This document shows positions 1 to 9,961 of a stretch of DNA of 64,000 nt, piece after piece (position 1 is the stretch's first letter; each line of letters starts with the position of its first letter). Source of the stretch: Gymnopus androsaceus JB14 (lineage: Eukaryota > Basidiomycota > Agaricomycetes > Agaricales > Omphalotaceae). Made by a program: the position numbers and the translations under genes. Below the pieces are notes generated by a model. That model searched no databases and was not told the DNA's origin. It worked only from the letters and a program-made list of their open reading frames with translations. The stretch covers positions 83,653 through 147,652 of the forward strand of contig ML769559.1 in the NCBI GenBank assembly GCA_009733575.1. The letters are read 5' to 3'.

Positions 1-561
1 CCGGCGGTAGTAGTGACATACGAGGTGCCAGCGACAGTCCTGCTAGCAACGTTCGCGGACGAAGAAGTTGTCTAACCAGTCACTTCATCATTAGGAATTG
101 ATACTTTAGAGGAGGCAAAAGATACGCACAGCAGCAGCAGCTGTAGAACTAGCTTTAGTAGACGAGCTAGATGAAGAGCTCGAAGTACTTGTGCTAGAAG
201 AAGTAGTGCTGGACGAGGTGCTAGTCGAAGAGCTGGTCGAAGAAGTCGTAGCAGAAGTACTCGACGTGGTCGAGGTTGCTGAGGAGGTTGTAGAAGTTGT
301 TGTACTAGTCGTTTTAGCTGAAGTGGTTGTATCTGCCTTTGAGGTCGTTGTTGCAGCCGCAGCGGTAGTACCAGTAGAAGCAGCAGCTAATTGAAAAAGA
401 CATTTTAGAAACTATCTCAAACAAAAATTGAAAAGCTACGTACCACTCGTAGTACCGGTCGATATTCCTACGATAGAGTCCAAAATATTATCACGGTTAA
501 GGTGAGCTTTTCTGCGATGAAGGTTCGCAGAGCGAATTTGGTTCCCAAACTGATGGTTCAT
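1..561 (-). CDS. Ser/Thr-rich secreted or single-pass membrane protein, 5' part (partial)
   Basis: Seen: on the minus strand an ATG at 561 opens exon 1 (561-444), followed by exon 2 (386-130) and exon 3 (71 to the window edge). The introns are 443-387 (GTACGT...TTAG) and 129-72 (GTGCGT...TTAG, with a CTAATGA branch-like site). Frame is continuous through both junctions. The product starts with a short basic stretch (HRRKAHLNRD), then becomes almost entirely Ser, Thr and Ala. Inference: this composition is usual for O-mannosylated wall proteins or Mid2/SSTR-like single-TM proteins of agaricomycetes, where a TM segment would follow the S/T-rich part; that part lies outside the window. No signal peptide is evident after this start, so a more upstream exon is possible. 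The plus-strand Val/Glu-rich ORF here is only its antisense shadow. Confidence 0.6.
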
Positions 562-1740
562 GGCGGTTTTGATATTTAAAAGAGAGTGGATTTAAGGAAT
601 GTGGATACTGAAAGAAAGGATAGTGACCTCGAAAGGATCCGTCTGGGTGAGAGTACAAACCAATGAGGAGATGAAACCGGCGGAATTTGTGCGGAATTGC
701 AAATTGGTTTGAAACCCACGCGAGTTTCGTCTGCCGGGCTTCGGCAACTAAAGGCTCTTCAACAACCTTCCAAACTCAAATAGAGAATAATATCTAGAAG
801 GCAGCAAGCTACAAGGATATCTCTCTAATTATGTCCTCGAAGAAGACAGGACCTCTTGGCTATCTCATCTGGGAGATATCGATATCGAATATTCCTGCAA
901 GTACTTACCGTCGCAACCAACGATCTTTGGAACGTGGCTTAACCGATGACAATTTCAAGAACAGCGAGGAGCAGAATCTCATGCCAGCGAATCCGCATAT
1001 AAGCAATCAAACTTCACTGGTGAAATCTGAAAGTTCCTGCTGCTGTTCAATCCCCAGAAGCTGTATCCCCTGTGTCTACATAAAGCCTACACGCTCCTTC
1101 CCTCGTCCGATTGTCACTGGTATTGAGCAAGCCGCTCTCAAAACCGAATATGGTTTAGTATCCGCTATAAGAAGGCGAGTTAATCAACTTACCACATACT
1201 CCCTAGGAGCTACAGTACCCTAAAGTGAAAAGAATCCCGGGTAAAAGTTTGTTCGCCGTGTTAAAAGGTCAAAGCTGTTGTATCGTCCCTTTGGGGATAG
1301 CTCTCAGTAGTCAGTTCAATCCAATACGGTGTTAGAGAAGACACACTCAAGACATTCACCTGTGGAACATCTTTCCGAGACCTTGATACTCACATACACA
1401 GCTCATTATTAACGCTACAGTCGACTGTGTCGGAGAAGTCATCGAATTCCGCAAGGGGTGACTCACTAGAGCTCAACTTGTACAAGATGGCTGCTACAAC
1501 AACTAACAGGGCAACCAGAGGGTCGAACAATTTCTCCAGACGCAGACTATTTACTGGGCTTTCAGCGGTGTTCTCGACACCCCATTGGCATTGAGTTATA
1601 CTATATTCATTACAAGCGAATGCAGATCATAAAATCTGAATTGGAATTATATTATATCCGGGAGATCATTCGAGTTCAGTATTCTGATTACGGTGCAGCT
1701 GAGCACTTCCATTCTTGGGACTACGTTCGGGTTCAATATT
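562..1740. other. Intergenic, no recognised gene
   Basis: This lies between the S/T-rich gene and the first monooxygenase unit. A 130-codon plus-strand ORF (831-1223) has no recognisable domain, unusual composition and no splice support, so I do not call it. From about 1670 onward the sequence resembles 9715 onward, marking one edge of the direct duplication. Confidence 0.5.
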
Positions 1741-1744
1741 CTGA

Positions 1745-1945
1745 CTGGTGATTATGATTGATGAGGCAGAATATTTTCAAAAATCTTTCCAACGCGAGAT
1801 CAAACCGCCGGTTCCGAGAAGAATTAGTCAAACAGAGAGCCGCCTCAAAGCAGCTGCAGAAAGCGAGACATCCAACGTCTTCGTTGTCATTATCCAAAAA
1901 ATACCTCCCTTCGTCATATCCAAGCATATATAGGTGTGTGCGTGT
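1745..1945 (+). pseudogene. Relic of small conserved agaricomycete protein (RVWPLLP family), fragment
   Basis: Translation in two frames gives FREELVKQRAASKQLQK and then ETSNVFVVIIQ. These correspond to the central 'REEFVERRMASTRLQKLSETSDVFF' region of the better copy near 14.1 kb. Both ends are missing and the frame changes, so this is a remnant. Other relics in the window lie at 6603, 9790, 13985 and 51199. The family's function is unknown to me. Confidence 0.5.
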
Positions 1946-2107
1946 AATACACCCGGTACGTTGGGCGTTGCTCATCGTAGGCGCTTTGGCAATTTTTTGA
2001 GAGACACGAAGAGCGATTCAAGGTTGTATAGATGTATAAAATGCGAGTGCGGTGACTTATTGTCTGTGCTGTGGGATACGACTATATGTAAATAATCAGA
2101 CTTCGGA

Positions 2108-4295
2108 CTACAAAATAATGCCCCCGAAATAGTTGCGAATCCCCGTCCTCCCACTCGTTACTAAAGCACCAATGTAACCATCCGGCCTCACAATAAACAC
2201 AGTAGGAGTGTTCTGAGCGACGGCATAGTGTGTATACGCATACCCTTCAGAATCAATCAGAGTCATATCAGCCAAGTCGGAGAAAGAGCCAGTAGAAGAA
2301 TCTGGAAGCAGAAGGACGCTCTTCAAAGTGCCCACAGGGTATTCCCGGAGAGTCTCCAGAATCTCACCGACAAAGTCTTGGCCAGTCATTCCAGGGAAGA
2401 TGAGGGCGATATGCTGAATCGGGTTGAAGATGTCAAAGAGACTGATTGTCTCTCCGTCCAGTCGAGCTAGAGAAGGAGCATCCGGAGCTCGATCGCCTGC
2501 ACGAACCGTACCATCATCTCCAGATCGGTATGGGTCAATCATCTCGTTGGTTTCGGTGTATCTCTCGTCCACAACAAAAGGACTTCCACGGTAGTTGATC
2601 CCAAGCTGACGCAGCTCGTCTCCTCTGAATAGGTCCTCCCTTTGTCCCAGCTTTGCTTGGAACTCCTTTTTGAAAATCTCCGTGGTTTTGTTGAGCATTG
2701 CGGCAATGACAGGTTTACGTTCCCGTGAATAAGACTCAAGGAGGGATTTTGGAGCTAAACCCTTCTGGACCAGCGCAAGCTTCCATGCAAGATTGAACTG
2801 TAAATGAAGTATTAGCAAGGTGGTAAAAGCTACGTCTAACAAATAGCGTACCGAGTCCTGAACACCGGAATTCATACCCTTAGAGAGATGTCAGTAACCT
2901 GCTAAGAATCAGACGTTGAAAGCAATACCTGGCCACCTGTCGGACTGTGAACGTGTGCAGCATCTAAGAAAGAGGTTAGAATACAGCTAAAGTCAGAATT
3001 TACAGCAGCCACCTCCAGCTATAAAGACTCTATCTTTCCCGAAATTATCCACCATCCTGATGTTCGGTCTAGCCCAATTTGAATCAGGGTCAAATTATGA
3101 AGCAGCGTACAAATCACTCACCGCCATATGCTCATCCAAACCAGTTCTCCGAATTCAATGTCTTTCCTGCCCATAATATCATGGATGACCTCAATCAACT
3201 CTTCACGGTTGGAGGTGGCTTTGACCAAGTCAAGGTCACTTCCTCCTCGAAATAAAAAACTAAACAGGTTTTTTCCTGGTACCAAACATGGTCGCAACGT
3301 TACTCTGAAACATAAGTTAGATTAGGGAGTAATTCCGCAAAGAGGACGGCGTACGCAAGGCCACTAGGATGTCCCCATATGGCCAATCCGTCAACCTAGT
3401 GGATCCCAAGTCAGAATCAGGCAACAAGTAAATGCGAAATGCAACAAACATGCTGGAGAGAATCTCCGAGTACGTGGATATCGCCTAAGACCACCTCTAC
3501 GCCTGAGGGTGTCTCTCCAACGAACGAAAGACCTAATTGTGTGCGTACCACGCTCCGAGCACCATCGGCTCCAACAAGCCAATTGACAGTGATGGTTTCT
3601 TCGACTTGCTTCGAATCGACGGTTTTGATAACATGAGCAATGACATAATCATGGTGTTGCTCGAATGAACGCAATTCTGTTCCTAATTCGACTTGGCAGT
3701 CGTAATCAGTGAGGATATGCTTGCGGAGGATCGCCTCCTGGCGATTCTGGCCAAGCATGCGAGAATTATTCTAAGATATAGATCAGCAAATAGGAAACTG
3801 ACTAATGGACGTAGGAGTACCAAGGGGCGAGCCGGTGTATCATCTGTACGATCAGTGGCAGGAGCAACTCGGGGTGGTTTCCCGTCATCGGGTACAGAAT
3901 AGTATTGGATGCTCCCAGGCTGGGGACTGCTTTGTTCCATAAAATCCGGTAAAACACCAAGAAACTTGTAAACTTCCAGAGTCCTCGGCTTCAAAGGCAG
4001 ATATCAGAATGAAAATAAAACGGTCAGGTCGAACATCCAACCTGTAAGCCGGGTGCTCGTTCTCCAGGATGGAACTGAAGTTGCTTCTCTATGATTCGGA
4101 CAGATAACCCATTTCGTAGAAGGGAAAGAGCTAGACTGAGGCCTTATATTCGATATCGGTCACTATAATCATACCCTGGCAAAGAGAAAAAGTTTCAAAC
4201 CTGTTGTTCCAGCTCCTACCTAGAAACAAAGGTCAGTAAGGTATGATGTGAGAGAACAGCTTGGGAAAACGCACAATTAGAACGTTGGCGGACAT
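2108..4295 (-). CDS. FAD-dependent aromatic monooxygenase, PheA/TfdB-like, with C-terminal thioredoxin-like domain
   Basis: Inferred role: NAD(P)H-dependent flavin hydroxylation of an aromatic or related small molecule in the cytosol. Seen: ATG at 4295 encodes MSANVLI, and an intron separates it from the dinucleotide-binding VGAGTTGLSLALSLLRNG motif. The second FAD motif WLVGADGARSVVR follows, then LGDIHVLGD. Next comes WGHPSG, a segment ending VWMSIWR, and then NIRMVDNFGKDRVFIAGDAAH, the GD motif that closes the FAD site. The last exon (2797-2108) carries the thioredoxin-fold domain typical of phenol 2-monooxygenases, ending NYFGGIIL. All introns examined have GT-AG ends and keep frame. Substrate cannot be read from sequence. 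It is one of a duplicated pair flanking a P450 and near terpene synthases, so a tailoring role is plausible. I see no inactivating change. Confidence 0.88.
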
Positions 4296-6600
4296 GATGC
4301 TGTTAGTAGAAGTGCTACGAGTGTGCTTTCTTGATACATCGCTAGATTTTTTGCGAGCTATTTATCCTCCAGCCAACTCCAGCCCTAAATAGGATTGAGA
4401 GAGAGCTGGTATTGAGAATGATAATCTGAATTGGTCATTTTAACTCAGATTATAAGCATGTTTATGCCACATTTAACCGAGACAGGAAATTTATCCGGGA
4501 CAGGAAATTTTATATTGCACATCGTAGGCGCTTAGTATGGCGGCCCAAATGCACAACTTCATATATAGTACTTAGTTCATAGTAGTTCATAGTACTTACA
4601 TATTCAAGTTTTGCGCCAATAACTTGTGAGGGACTCTTGGTGTGCGGCGTGCACGACGCACGTTGTATGTTCAGAGAAGCGTCTAAATTGGCGCCCGTAC
4701 TATGGACCTTTCTACCATCGAACGCTAACCCTGCTAACCCTGCTCTATAGCCTCCTCAGCCATCTACGTCTTCGTGGTCGATCGTCGATGGTAACACGCA
4801 GCGGCCACATCTGGTGAGTATCTCTCTTGCTATTTCACTTGTTTGCTCATTATTTGTTAGGAATTGTGGCCACTGCTACGTCTATTGAGATATGCTTCGA
4901 TGTCTCGTCATATTTATTCTCCCTTCGTCCTGAGCATGGTTACGACGACGTTCTCCTCCCTACCATGCAGAAACAATATTCCGCATATTTCGTATCGATG
5001 TTTACTCCCCAAATCGTCAACATCTACCTCCGTCAAGTCGAGCTCTACGTATCTGGAAAATTCAATTGTCTCAACTTGTTCGGTGTCGCCGCTCAGAGTC
5101 TCACTAAAGATCTTATTCGCTGGGTAATGGTGTTTGGTTGAAGGGAAAACATGTCGGTGTGACTGATTTATGGGCTAACTTTTCACGACACTCATCTAAA
5201 GTCATTCTTCAAATTCTCCTCGAGAAACTTGACGGATGGATTCGTACCGAAGCTTTTCTCTAATCCGAGTCTCGCGGCAGATAAACGTTTCCTCTAAATC
5301 CTGACTCTGGTCCCTCTTCTGTACCGTCCCAACGACTCTGGCTCTCCTAATTCATTCGACAACCGTCACGTCGACTCAAGAACCAAACTCGTTCTTTACT
5401 CTTAAAAGCACCAACTATTTCGAGCTATAAGATTTTTGGGAACAGCATGTACCGACAATGCCAGGGTCGGAAGCCGAGTGGGTTACGCGGTGCACCTGAG
5501 CTAATGGGTGTAGTGAGGGTGTTTGGGGGATTATACAGAGAGTATACGGCTGTAGAAAAGGAACAGCAGCAGCAGGACGATGGGAGTTGACTTCGAGGCT
5601 CCGAGTGGGTAAGAAGGGCGAGTTGGGAGGGTGGGGTACGGGTACTATTCCCGCTGGCTCGTCGGTCAAGGAAGGTGATGGTCAGGTCGTCAAAGACGCA
5701 GCGAATTCTGTGGAAGACATTCCTGCTCAGATGAGTCGGTCGTATGGAGAGATCCAATGTGCAGATCACTTGGAGAGAAAAATTCACCATCTGTTACTCA
5801 TCTTCATCCTCAACGGCCTCGTCATTTTCTACATCGTCGGCCTTCCCAAGGTACTTGGTCCAGACTAGGTTATATGAAATAATTGGCACTCGACAATCGT
5901 TATCTCCTCAATTGTAACTTGGCGATAGCTTTACATTCATCCTGATCCTGATCCTTTACCAGGCCTTCTTCCTCCAAGTGAATTTGACACCGATAACAAT
6001 TCCCGGCTTCAAAGGGATGAACAAACCCAGTTGGGTCATCGCGGAAGTTCATGATTAAATGGGAAAGTATTCCATGCTATCTTTTCCATGTTTATCTATT
6101 CTGCTTCCAGTATCGCTGTGTAATTGGTGCGAGTCTTGACCCAGGTGATGTCTGGCGATCCTAACATAGGATTCGTGAACAGCAGGATCTGGGGAAAATG
6201 GATCGTCTGACGATTTCACCTTCTTCAAGAAGATGAAAACCAATGGGCAACCTGGGAGGAGACCGCCGTTTTATTGCAGCCCATACTAGTTCTTCTGCTG
6301 TTCGAGAACAATATATTTACAGGTTGCTCAAACTGAAAGCGTACGCACTCCGGCCAATTACCGCACCCTTAATTCGTCTCAATTGTTTGCGTACGCACAT
6401 TCTCATGTAGCAACGTTGTTTCGAGAATAATAACAGTGCATACATCTCTTGTGCCACCAATATCGAGCAGCAACAAATCGAAGCACATATCAGCTTCGAT
6501 CCAGCTTCGGTGAGTTCAAACTTCCTTATGCAAATATTCCATTTTCTAAAAAGCTTTGTTTAGAAAGAAGCGGTCCGACTTAGAGCCCTACCATCTGATA
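4296..6600. other. Unassigned region with broken coding-like stretches
   Basis: Short plus-strand ORFs at 4827-5141 (104 codons) and 5587-5868 (93 codons, ending in a hydrophobic helix around LLLIFILNGLVIFYIVG) look protein-like in composition. They cannot be joined into one frame and match no family I recognise. They may be remnants of one decayed gene between the monooxygenase and the P450. Nothing else is supported here. Confidence 0.3.
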
Positions 6601-6602
6601 CA

Positions 6603-6968
6603 ATGGCTACAAGCGCGTTCCTCAGACAATGGCGCAAAATTCTAGATCTGCAACTACAGTCGCCCCATCCTAGTACAGGGACCAGCTTCGCACGGCAAAC
6701 CGCCTCAACACGCATACAGAAGCTCGACGAGTCTACCGATGTGTTCTTTGCAATCATCCGAAGTATGACTGATTTTTGTCGTATCTCGGCAAATCTTGGT
6801 ATACTTTGCGCTGGGCTTTTATTGTACTACCGCGGCTCTTTGCTTCCCCGAGCGACCACTCGTGACACTTATCTATGGATTGCCTTTCCCTATCACATCT
6901 CAATTAGAAAAATGTTTATTAAAAGCTTGCAATGGTGCATATTTGATTATGTAGAAATTTTCCTTTGA
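6603..6968 (+). pseudogene. Relic of the small RVWPLLP-family protein, N-terminal half
   Basis: An in-frame ATG at 6603 gives MATSAFLRQWRKILDLQLQS and continues to ASTRIQKLDESTDVFFAIIR. This is the N-terminal half of the family seen at 13985-14446. Beyond that the homology jumps: nucleotides around 6800-6840 still resemble the YMLGKYTLRWGFYRTAA region, but out of frame and with a deletion. The 121-codon ORF is therefore only half conserved. This copy has the best-preserved N-terminus of the family in the window and sits directly upstream of the P450. Confidence 0.5.
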
Positions 6969-6989
6969 ATCATCCCCACCTATACCACC

Positions 6990-9697
6990 ATGATCTCGAC
7001 CTCTTTGAACTGGCAGCTGCTGGTTGTTGCAGTTCTATTCCTCTTGTTGCGTCGGTTTTGGCGCAATAAGACAGGCTTAGACAACCTCCCTGGTCCTGTA
7101 TCCCCGTCATGGTTCATAGGTACAGACGATGCATCCTAAATCTACCTTTCTAACCCGATTATTTTCTGCCGACAGGTAATTTCCAACAATTATTCAATCC
7201 GTATGCTTGGAGTTTCCACGAGTCCATCGCCAAAACATGTAAGACTTTACCCCGCTCTTATCCCAAGCTTTCTTAACGTAGCTTTCTTAGATGGTTCTGC
7301 AGTGCGTCTTCACGGCCCGTTTGGTGTAAGGAATCTTTTTCTCATGAAGAGGTGAAATTAACCTCAGTTAATAGACCAACGGGCTCTACATATATGATTC
7401 CAACGCAATGCACACTATACTGGTGAAGGTAGATTGGCTGTGCATTGAATCCGTTTCGATTCCTGAACTGCTTAACCTGCCCCACAGAATCAGGACATAT
7501 TTGAAGAGCAAGACGGATTTATAACGTTTGTGTTACGGGCAATCCTTGAGCAGAATCTGATAATATTTTAGGCAGAACCGCTTAGTATTTGGAGAAGGAC
7601 TGTTGGGAACCCTAGGTTCGTCGGAAACCTTGTTCGCGAATTTTAAAAATGTTTTGCCCTCTCATTCTAGGACACCATCATCGTAAACAGCGCAAAATGC
7701 TCAATCCCGTTTTCTCTGCCGCTCATATGCGGGGCATGAGTGCGCACAATTATCCCAGTTCGCATATCTCCCCAACTTTAACTATTTATTTACACAGTTC
7801 CGACTTTCTTTGAAGGCTCTCACAAGGTGAGCGTGTTGAGCCGCAACAACTGCCCTCGCTCATTGAACGCCTAGCTGGAAAATGCACTCAAGAATCGAAT
7901 GCAAAGTGGTCCTCAGATCCACGAAGTACGTATGCTTTCTTCTGCAATGACTGTATCGAGCCTCATAAAATGTTACTAGGTCGACATTCTTTCCTGGATG
8001 AGCCGTACTGCTTTGGAGTTGATGGGGCAGGCAGGCCTAGGATACTCGTTCGATCCTCTGACAAACGAAGATTCCGCTCACTCGTACAGTAGAGTGATAA
8101 AAGAGCTGAGGTATGTGTTGAGAACTCTACTATCCTTTCGGCCTGACGACAGAAGGAATTTCTAGTCCTACCTTGATGCGTATGCGATTTTGGAATATGA
8201 ACTTGCTTCCATTTGTCTCAAGAACTGTTCCTAAAAACTTTAGTCGTTTCATACTGGACATGTTACCTTGGAAGGATGCTCACCACCTTCGTGATATGGC
8301 CGATTATATGTACAGCGTTGGAGGAGAAATCTTTGAGAGCAAGAAGCTTGCACTTGAGAAGGGCGACGAGGTGGTTTCCCAGCAGACTGGAAGAGGGAAG
8401 GACCTGATTAGCATTCTCAGTGAGATAGTCTTTCAACCCCATCAACTATCCTCTCTCATAGTAATCACAGTGAAGGAAAACATGAAAGCTTCGGACGAGG
8501 ATCGCTTGGAGGACAGCGAAGTTTTCGCTCAGGTAAGTAGCTATTTTTCGGATTCTCCGACAGTGTTCTTAAGTCCCACTAGATGAGGTGAATAGTTCTG
8601 CTGCCTCGCAGGACACAAGCTTAAAATAAAATTAGCACTCTAACTTTTGCGGCAATGGACACGACCTCGGTGAGTCTCAAACGTCGATCCGATTAGCACA
8701 AGACTTGAAATTGAAAATTCATAGAATGCTATGGCACGCTTGCTTCAACTGCTTTCCAAACATCCCAAAGTGCAGGAAAAGCTCCGGCAAGAACTTGTCG
8801 AAGCAAAGGGTCAGAAAGATGGCCAAGACTTTTCTTATGACGAACTGTTAGCTCTGCCCTATCTCGATGCTGTCTGCCGCGAGACCCTCCGTCTGTAAGT
8901 CTTGCCGTCAGAACATCTTCATTGAATTTTATCATTGATGATTCCAAAAGGTATGCCCCAGTTCCTACTTTGGACCGCATGTAAGTTTGCGCATTATTAT
9001 TATTATCTCCCGATGCACTCTTACCAAGCTTTACTGCTACAGTGCACGTCAAGATGCGGTGATACCTCTTTCGAAACCAATCAATGGGATCGACGGTACT
9101 GAACTGCATGAGCTAGCCGTTCCCAGCGGTACCGTCATCATACTGTCCGTTCTCAACGCAAATAGAAATCCTGATTGGTGGTGCGAAGGTAAGTACATTA
9201 TATTTTCTCCAGATTAAGTACAACAGTAAGACCTTCCAGATGCGAATGAGTGGAAACCGGAAAGATGGCTTTCGCCATTACCAGAGGCTCTCCTTGAAGC
9301 TCGGATTCCTGGCGTCTACTCTCACTTGTATGTTCTTCCTTGACCGAGCTGCATTATTCGCTAATATCTCGTAGGATGACCTTCCTCGGCGGTGGGCGCT
9401 CCTGCATGTATGTACTCTTCGAAATTGCTAAAAAAACTGAATGAATTTGACACTGGTTCTCTTGTCATAGTGGGTTCAAATTTTCGCAACTGGAAATGAG
9501 TAAGTCCACACTTTTGCATCTTGATAGTTTGTTGACAACGCACAGAGGTCATCACATCTGTTCTGGTGGAGAGCTTCAAATTCTCTCCTTCAGCCAAAGA
9601 CTCGGAAATCCTCTGGCAAATGAATGGCGTCACAGCACCTATTGTTGGAAAAGATAACCATCCGCAATTACCCATTGGTATTAGTCTTGTTAATTAA
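6990..9697 (+). CDS. Cytochrome P450 monooxygenase, complete, about 16 short introns
   Basis: Inferred role: heme-thiolate monooxygenase at the ER, likely oxidising a small hydrophobic product. Seen: ATG at 6990, an N-terminal membrane anchor (LLVVAVLFLLL) and the hinge NLPGPVSPSWF. The C-helix region is GHHHRKQRKMLNPVFSAAHM. The I-helix reads TLTFAAMDTTS, the ExxR motif lies in CRETLRL, and NEWKPERW follows. The heme loop FLGGGRSCIGFKFSQLEMK contains the Cys ligand, and the product ends GISLVN before TAA at 9695-9697. Introns are mostly 48-60 nt with GT-AG ends. Keeping frame into the I-helix needs a 5-nt microexon, 8583-8587, between introns 8533-8582 and 8588-8635. With that the gene is open from end to end. 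It lies between the two duplicated FAD monooxygenases on the opposite strand. Confidence 0.9.
8583..8587 (+). other. 5-nt microexon of the P450
   Basis: The preceding exon ends ...GCTCAG at 8532 (phase 0) and the next begins CACTCTAAC at 8636. Joined directly they give an immediate stop. Inserting ATGAG, which is flanked by CACTAG before and GTGAATAG after, yields A-Q-M-S-T-L-T-F-A-A-M-D-T-T-S, the expected I-helix consensus. Confidence 0.75.
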
Positions 9698-9789
9698 GGT
9701 ATGCTCATTCAGCTAGTTGGATTCGGGTTCAGTATTCTGATTGGCAATTACGGTGTCAGCCACGGGATGACTGGCGATGGCGATTATGA

Positions 9790-9930
9790 TTGACGTTTTT
9801 TAGAATCATTCTAAGCAGAATGGAGTTCAACGAAAAAATACATGTTCCGAAAATTATTCGACACGCCACATCCAATGTTTTCTTTGCCATTATCGGGCAT
9901 GATGATCATTCGCCCATTATGATGAAATTC
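9790..9930 (+). pseudogene. Short relic of the RVWPLLP-family protein
   Basis: Only a stretch encoding RHATSNVFFAIIGHDDHSPI is alignable with the SETSDVFFAIIRAHYDG segment of the 14.1-kb copy. It occupies the same place relative to the monooxygenase as the relic at 1745, so it was part of the duplicated unit. Confidence 0.4.
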
Positions 9931-9961
9931 CTATCCTGTGCTGTAAATAATAAGGCTTCGA

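Larger units (their letters stand above)
1670..4330. repeat. Direct segmental duplication, copy A (monooxygenase unit)
   Basis: The block holds a relic of a small conserved protein and a complete FAD monooxygenase gene, and matches 9715-12240 in the same order and orientation. Shared landmarks are a 'ttcagtattctgatt' motif at the left edge, the identical C-terminal coding region and the same intron positions. Both copies end just upstream of the monooxygenase start. Divergence is moderate (several substitutions per 50 bases by eye), so the duplication is not recent. Confidence 0.75.

Noticed and set aside
191..394. Plus-strand Val/Glu-rich 67-codon ORF
   Set aside because: Antisense of a Ser/Thr-rich coding exon on the minus strand; the minus strand has introns and continuous frame.
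831..1223. 130-codon plus-strand ORF
   Set aside because: No recognisable motif, unlikely composition, no conserved copy or splice context.
8580..8640. Mutated splice acceptor making the P450 a pseudogene
   Set aside because: First suspected because direct splicing breaks frame; the 5-nt microexon resolves it with canonical sites.
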